Origin: Rhodospirillaceae bacterium
Lineage (GTDB): Bacteria; Pseudomonadota; Alphaproteobacteria; DSM-16000; Inquilinaceae
Assembly: GCA_020425485.1 (NCBI GenBank)
Contig: JAGQRL010000364.1
Coordinates: 1-8,483 of the forward strand
Direction: 5' to 3'
DNA: 8,483 nt
In this document: one piece after another, positions 5,857 through 8,483 of the stretch
Layout of the letters: each line of letters begins with the position of its first letter
Numbering within the stretch: position 1 is the first letter of the stretch
Translations under genes and position numbers: made by a program
The notes under the pieces: model-generated
What the model was told of the DNA's origin: nothing
Database searches by the model: none
Seen by the model: the letters and a program-made list of their open reading frames with translations, nothing else

Positions 5857-5961
5857 AGGGGGCGAGCCGGACCCTGGCCGGCGGCGGACCGGCGCAGGTC
5901 GGCCGGCACCGCCCGCGCGCCGGCTTGGCGGGGTGGGCGAAAGGGGCTACATCGACGCTCC

Positions 5962-6741
5962 ATGAGCGAGCGCCCCCCCACCACCGCCATCGTCATCATC
6001 GGCGATGAGATCCTGTCGGGCCGCACCCGCGATGCCAATGTGTCGTTCCTCGGCGAACGGCTGGCAGCCCGCGGCCTGCCGGTGCGCGAGGTGCGCATCA
6101 TCGCCGACGACACCGATGCCATCGGCGAGGCGGTGAACACGCTGCGGCTGCGCCACCGCTACGTGTTCACCTCCGGCGGCATCGGCCCCACCCACGACGA
6201 CATCACCGCGGGCGCCATGGCCATCGCCTTCGGGGTGGCGCTGGAGCGCAACGCGGAAGCCCAAGCACTGCTGGAAGCCCACTATCCGCCGGAAATGCGC
6301 ACCGCCGCCCGCATGAAGATGGCGGACATCCCGGCGGGTGCCAGCCTGGTGGACAACCCCGTCAGCAAGGCGCCCGGCTTCCGGCTGGACAACGTGTTCG
6401 TGCTGGCCGGCGTGCCGCAGATCCTGCAAGCCATGTTCGACGGCATCGAGCCGACGCTGGAAGGCGGCGTGCCCATGGTCAGCGTCACCGTGTCGTGCGA
6501 CCTCGGCGAAGGCGTGGTGGCGGAGGGGCTGGGCGCCATCCAGGCGGCCCATCCCGAGGTGTCCATCGGCAGCTACCCCTATTTCCGCCCGGGCCACTAC
6601 GGCGCCAGCCTGGTGGTGCGCGGCACCGATCCGGTCCTGGTGGCGGCGGTGGCGGCCGAGGTGTCGGAACTGGTGCGCGCGCTCGGCGGCCATTCGGCCG
6701 TGGTCGATGCGATGGCAGCGGTGCCCGATGCCATGGCCTGA
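5962..6741 (+). CDS. CinA-like competence/damage-inducible protein A domain (MoCF/molybdopterin-binding fold)
   Basis: A 259-residue protein made of the MoaB/MogA-like MoCF domain at residues 8-170 plus a C-terminal extension. The family blocks are clear: IIGDEILSGRTRDANVSFL (12-30), FTSGGIGPTHDD (69-80), then DNPVSKAPGF (131-140) and VFVLAGVPQILQAMFD (145-160). CinA proteins of about 400 residues add a C-terminal nicotinamide-mononucleotide deamidase domain, which is absent here. Stand-alone forms of this size are common in alphaproteobacteria. Family knowledge links the N-terminal domain to ADP-ribose pyrophosphatase activity or to nucleotide and molybdopterin binding, but the role of the short form is not settled. 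The start at 5962 is followed directly by the family's first strand, and no upstream in-frame start codon is near. It precedes pheT by 78 bases on the same strand, so co-transcription is likely. Confidence 0.88.
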   Translation: MSERPPTTAIVIIGDEILSGRTRDANVSFLGERLAARGLPVREVRIIADDTDAIGEAVNTLRLRHRYVFTSGGIGPTHDDITAGAMAIAFGVALERNAEAQALLEAHYPPEMRTAARMKMADIPAGASLVDNPVSKAPGFRLDNVFVLAGVPQILQAMFDGIEPTLEGGVPMVSVTVSCDLGEGVVAEGLGAIQAAHPEVSIGSYPYFRPGHYGASLVVRGTDPVLVAAVAAEVSELVRALGGHSAVVDAMAAVPDAMA

Positions 6742-6819
6742 TGCGCGCACGCCGGGGTTGGCGCAGGATGGCCACCTCGCCTAAAACGTCGCGTCGCCCG
6801 GCACCCTGGAACACGCCCC
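6742..6819 (+). other. Spacer between the CinA-like gene and pheT, with a small hairpin
   Basis: GGCG-c-AGG at 6760-6767 pairs with CCT-CGCC at 6775-6781 around a seven-base loop, followed by TAAAA and then GC-rich sequence. It is too short and lacks a T-run, so it is not a clear terminator or attenuator. A weak TGGA lies nine bases before the pheT ATG. Confidence 0.3.
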
Positions 6820-8483
6820 ATGAAGTTCACCCTCTCCTGGCTGAAGGAGCACCTGGACACCGACGCGCCGCTTGAGGCGATCGTCGAGCGGCTGACCACG
6901 CTCGGCCTGGAGGTGGACGAGGTGACCGATCGCGGGGCAGCGCTTGCCCCCTTCACCATCGCCCGCGTAATCAGCGCCGAACCGCACCCCAACGCCGACA
7001 AGCTGCGGCTGTGCATGGTGGATGCCGGTGCGGGGCCGGTGCAGGTGGTGTGCGGCGCGCCCAACGCACGCACCGGCATGATCGGCGTGTTCGCGACCCC
7101 CGGCACCTACATCCCCGGCATCGACCTGACCTTGAAGCCCGGCGTGATCCGCGGGGTGGAAAGCAACGGCATGCTGTTGTCGGAACGCGAGATGGGGCTG
7201 TCGGACGAGCATTCCGGCATCGTCGACCTGCCGGAAGATGCGCCGGTGGGCACCGCCTATGTGGACTGGGCCGGGCTGAACGACCCGGTGATCGATGTGG
7301 ACCTGACGCCCGACCGGGCGGATTGCGCCGGCGTGCGCGGCATCGCCCGCGATCTCGCCGCTGCCGGGCTGGGCACGCTGAAGCCGCTGGCGGCAGACCC
7401 GGTGCCGGGCCGCTTCACCAGCCCCATCGGCGTCACCCTGGACTTTCCGGAAGAGGCCGCCAACGCCTGCCCGCTTTATGTCGGCCGGCTGATCCGCGGC
7501 GTCACCAACGGCCCCAGCCCGCACTGGCTGCAGGACCGCCTGCTGGCCATCGGCCTGCGCCCGATCTCCACCCTGGTGGACATCACCAACTTCTTCACCG
7601 TCGACCGCAACCGGCCCTTGCACGTGTTCGATGCCGACAAGGTGAAGGGCGGGCTGACCATCCGCCTGTCGCGCCCCGGCGAGAGCATGGAGGCGCTGAA
7701 CGACAAGACCTACACGCTCGACGACAGCGTCACCGTGATCGCCGACGAGGACGGCATCGACGGGCTGGGCGGCATCATGGGCGGCACCCACAGCGGTGTC
7801 ACCGGCGCCACCACCGACGTGTATGTGGAAAGTGCCTATTTCGATCCCACCCGCACCGCCTTGTCCGGCCGCAAGCTGCAGGTCCAGTCCGATGCCCGCT
7901 ACCGCTTCGAGCGCGGCATCGACCCCGACGCCGTGATCTCCGGCATGGAGCAGGCGACGGCCATGATCGTGGAGCTGTGCGGCGGCGAGCCGAGCGAGCT
8001 GGTGATTGCCGGCGCGGTGCCGAACTGGCGGCGCACCATCACGCTGAGGCCGGACCGGGTGGCCACGCTGGGCGGCGTCGACGTGGCGATCGCCCGCCAG
8101 CGGCAGATCCTGGAGGACCTGGGCTTTGTCGTCGCCGATGGGGCCGACGGCACGCTCACCGTCACGCCGCCGTCGTGGCGCGGCGACGTGGAGGGCGAAG
8201 CCGACCTGGTGGAGGAGGTGCTGCGCATCAACGGGTTCGATGCCATCCCGTCGACGCCGCTGCCGCGCTTGAGCGTGGTCACCCGCACCGCCATCGGCGA
8301 CACCCGGCGCATCGCCACCACCGCGCGCCGCGTGCTGGCCGACCGCGGGTTGGACGAGGCGGTCACCTGGTCGTTCATGGATGGGCCGACGGCGGAAGCC
8401 TTCGGGCAGACCGATGCGGCGATGGCGCTGGTGAACCCGATTGCCAGCGACCTCAACGTCATGCGCCCGTCGATCCTGCCCAA
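6820..8483 (+). CDS. pheT: Phenylalanyl-tRNA synthetase beta subunit, N-terminal 554 codons (3' end outside window)
   Basis: The frame opens at ATG 6820 with MKFTLSWLKEHLD, a standard PheT start, and stays open to the window edge; the family is usually about 800 residues, so roughly 70 percent is present. PheT pairs with PheS as an alpha2-beta2 enzyme that charges tRNA-Phe in the cytoplasm. The N-terminal region has the EMAP-type tRNA-binding domain with AEPHPNADKLRL (53-64) and VVCGAPNAR (75-83). The B3/B4 editing domain follows, with ISTLVDITNFF (249-259) and GGIMGG (316-321), then YRFERGID (361-368). The B5 domain lies at about 400-475 and includes TPPSWRGDVEGEADLVEEV (449-467). The catalytic-like core begins after this and is cut. 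pheS is not next to it, unlike the common pheST order; the CinA-like gene takes that place. Confidence 0.96.
   Translation, partial: MKFTLSWLKEHLDTDAPLEAIVERLTTLGLEVDEVTDRGAALAPFTIARVISAEPHPNADKLRLCMVDAGAGPVQVVCGAPNARTGMIGVFATPGTYIPGIDLTLKPGVIRGVESNGMLLSEREMGLSDEHSGIVDLPEDAPVGTAYVDWAGLNDPVIDVDLTPDRADCAGVRGIARDLAAAGLGTLKPLAADPVPGRFTSPIGVTLDFPEEAANACPLYVGRLIRGVTNGPSPHWLQDRLLAIGLRPISTLVDITNFFTVDRNRPLHVFDADKVKGGLTIRLSRPGESMEALNDKTYTLDDSVTVIADEDGIDGLGGIMGGTHSGVTGATTDVYVESAYFDPTRTALSGRKLQVQSDARYRFERGIDPDAVISGMEQATAMIVELCGGEPSELVIAGAVPNWRRTITLRPDRVATLGGVDVAIARQRQILEDLGFVVADGADGTLTVTPPSWRGDVEGEADLVEEVLRINGFDAIPSTPLPRLSVVTRTAIGDTRRIATTARRVLADRGLDEAVTWSFMDGPTAEAFGQTDAAMALVNPIASDLNVMRPSILP

Larger units (their letters stand above)
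5747..5961. other. GC-rich intergenic region before the CinA-like gene
   Basis: No gene is visible in these 215 bases. The left half holds a 15-base-period direct repeat and a long hairpin, listed separately. The right half (about 5865-5935) is a dense run of GGCCGG, CCGGCG and GCGCGCC words able to form many alternative stems. A purine-rich GAAAGGGG at 5939-5946 lies 15 bases before the CinA-like ATG, somewhat far for a Shine-Dalgarno. The promoter of the CinA-like/pheT pair is probably here, but I cannot point to it. Confidence 0.4.

Noticed and set aside
6781..7791. Minus-strand open frame opposite pheT
   Set aside because: It lies wholly over the recognisable PheT tRNA-binding and editing domains, and its own residues (His-, Gly- and Ala-rich) match nothing.

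Overview
The window reads as ordinary chromosomal sequence from a very GC-rich bacterium, most likely an alphaproteobacterium of the Rhodospirillales type. This is an inference from the GC-heavy third codon positions, the protein family set (short CobT, Tam, a stand-alone MoCF-domain CinA-like protein, ZigA-type CobW protein) and the arginine-over-lysine bias of most products. I saw no rRNA, tRNA, CRISPR array, insertion sequence or phage gene.

Left (1-834, plus strand): the C-terminal end of a CobW/ZigA-type GTP-binding metallochaperone, then a GNAT acetyltransferase 22 bases later with its own Shine-Dalgarno. A 66-base convergent spacer with short repeats and hairpins separates these from the next block.

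Centre (901-4451, minus strand): a tight four-gene cluster read right to left. It holds cobT (lower-ligand activation for cobalamin), tam (trans-aconitate 2-methyltransferase), an AXE1-like alpha/beta-hydrolase and a second, unrelated-looking esterase-family alpha/beta-hydrolase. cobT/tam share one base (TGATG), tam/AXE1 share four (ATGA), and the last gene follows after 28 bases, so one mRNA with translational coupling is likely. No obvious pathway joins all four products.

Right (4691-8483, plus strand): a divergent gene for a 351-residue protein I cannot assign, then a CinA-like molybdopterin-binding-domain protein, then the first 554 codons of pheT (phenylalanyl-tRNA synthetase beta chain), which runs off the window. 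pheS does not precede pheT here. The unassigned protein is the least explained item. It has 38 lysines against 10 arginines, while its neighbours have 1-5 lysines each. All but one of its arginines lie after residue 190, which suggests a two-part protein of different origin from its surroundings.

No gene-free stretch exceeds 300 bases. The two larger gaps (4452-4690 and 5747-5961) are described as features.
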